From Pyrocephalus nanus (Eukaryota; Chordata; Aves; Passeriformes; Tyrannidae), in contig CM076260.1 of NCBI GenBank assembly GCA_038380795.1, forward strand, positions 30,414,634-30,478,633: a DNA stretch of 64,000 bases, in the 5' to 3' direction. The notes beneath the pieces were generated by a model. The model saw nothing but the letters and a program-made list of their open reading frames with translations. It ran no database searches and was not told the origin of the DNA. Positions 62,817 to 64,000 of this stretch are shown piece after piece (the first letter of the stretch is position 1; each line of letters starts with the position of its first letter). Made by a program: the position numbers and the translations under genes.

Positions 62817-64000
62817 AGTACTTATATGCTAATAAGACCTGCCTTTTTTTAGTTTAGAAGGCTTTTCATCTTCCTGGAATTTACTATAGTGAAAAGTAAA
62901 CCCATTTGAAAGTTCTGCCTAGGTCCCATCTCATTCTAGTGTTCCAAACTTTGAAATAGTTTAATTTGGATATTAACATTAAAACTTTGAATTTTGAACA
63001 TATTATTGTGGGAAATATTTATATTCATTCATCTGTTGCATTATGTTTTAACTTGTGTAGTGTTTCCTGTCCACCCTGGAAAAGCTTGGGAGAGGCTATT
63101 GCAGTCCATTACTCTATCTCAGTTGGTGGGCTGATGTCTATTGCAATCCATTGTTTGAAACCGCAGCACATCAGGTCCTATTGTCTAGGAGAACTGGGAG
63201 TCCTAAAAAGACAGCTTTGTTCTTACCATTCTTACCAGAGGAATCTTTTTTCCACCAGGATAAAGCAGTATGTTCTTGGATCCTTTAATATTAGTTCCTT
63301 TGTGAGCATAATAAGGGGTTTTTTTTAAGACGTAAGTAAAAGCTTCTGTTGACTTTGGAGAAACAAAACATATATTCTACCAGAATTACTAAAAAACACA
63401 CTTTTAAAGGATTTAGCTGTTTAAGCATAGTTGTGATTCTTAGGTGGGATCTGCTGTTTCTGGTGAATAGTAATGTCTTTCAAATTCTTCTTGCATTTTT
63501 GCATCACTCTTTGCACAGCCAAGTACAATAACCCAATGAATTCTTTCTCATTCTAGCAGGAACACAATCAAAATATTTGCGGAGAAGAGATGAAATGCAG
63601 TAATGATGACTATCCCAAGCAGATATGGTGAAACTCACCTTTGCTTTCATGGAAGACAATCAAATATAGAATTACATCGGGATAATTCAGGTGTACACAT
63701 CTTGTAAGAATTTCCTTTAATGGAATGTAATTTAAGAAAAGCAAATTTACAACAGATGCCAGTTAGAGCTAAGGAGAAGAAGATAATATAATGTAGTGGA
63801 GAAACATTAAACACATAGGTTGGTGTCAGGTAACATCTGCTTGTTAAAAGGTTTTCTCAGTTTTGTTGCATTAAACCCATCTATAATCACAACATTTCAC
63901 TACTCAGAGAACTTCTGAAAAGATTCTGTCAGAGCTGCTGACAAGTGTGAGAAGCCTGAAGTAATCTGACCCAAGGCCTGAAACAGCTCTTAGGCACCTT
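62817..64000. other. Unique non-coding sequence, no gene seen
   Basis: The longest frame is 120 codons (plus, 62966-63328), without recognisable features. No transposon ends are visible up to the window edge. Confidence 0.6.

Overview
This window reads as ordinary non-coding chromosomal DNA from a bird, probably a neoavian and perhaps a songbird. The grounds are several CR1-type LINE fragments, an LTR element whose ends match a family I recall from neoavian genomes (TGTCGTGGTTT ... AAACCACGACA), AT-rich sequence with scattered microsatellites, and no compact gene organisation. I found no protein-coding gene, tRNA, rRNA, snRNA or CRISPR array that I can support. All reading frames outside repeats are short (under about 175 codons) and match no family I recognise. 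The window is therefore probably a gene desert or the inside of a very long intron.

Layout. 1-3.7 kb: unremarkable unique sequence. 3.7-5.1 kb: the most unusual unique stretch. It has a poly-T run, a short CpG-dense GC-rich block, about 500 bp of GAAA/GGAA repeat, and then a CpG-retaining segment that looks like a conserved non-coding element. 5.1-18.2 kb: unique sequence with small simple repeats. 18.18-18.53 kb: a pure purine tract with 28 GGGA units able to form G-quadruplexes. 18.5-22.7 kb: unique. 22.7-25.84 kb: a three-level nest, in which an old CR1 (minus strand) is split by a younger CR1 3' end (minus), itself split by an LTR of about 860 bp (minus). 25.9-30.6 kb: unique. 30.64-32 kb: a CR1 3' end followed by a possible unidentified LTR. 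32-39.7 kb: unique. 39.69-40.17 kb: a CR1 3' end (plus) joined to a TA-rich microsatellite. 41.93-43.36 kb: a plus-strand endogenous-retrovirus LTR remnant with a GGCCC target-site duplication. 43.4-64 kb: unique sequence with a (TA)20 repeat, three small CR1 fragments (49.7, 55.8 and 62.7 kb), an AP-1-like motif cluster (54.3 kb) and an AAAC-rich tract (61.2 kb).

There is no pathway or gene system to describe. The transposon pieces are all truncated or decayed, and the one reverse-transcriptase region of any length has lost its catalytic aspartate pair. Family names come from memory of repeat consensus sequences, not from a search, and boundaries are good to about 5-30 bp unless terminal motifs fix them. 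I did not find a convincing new biological system. The best leads are the CpG block with its neighbouring element, the collapsed provirus at 41.93-43.36 kb, the nested insertions, and the AP-1 cluster.
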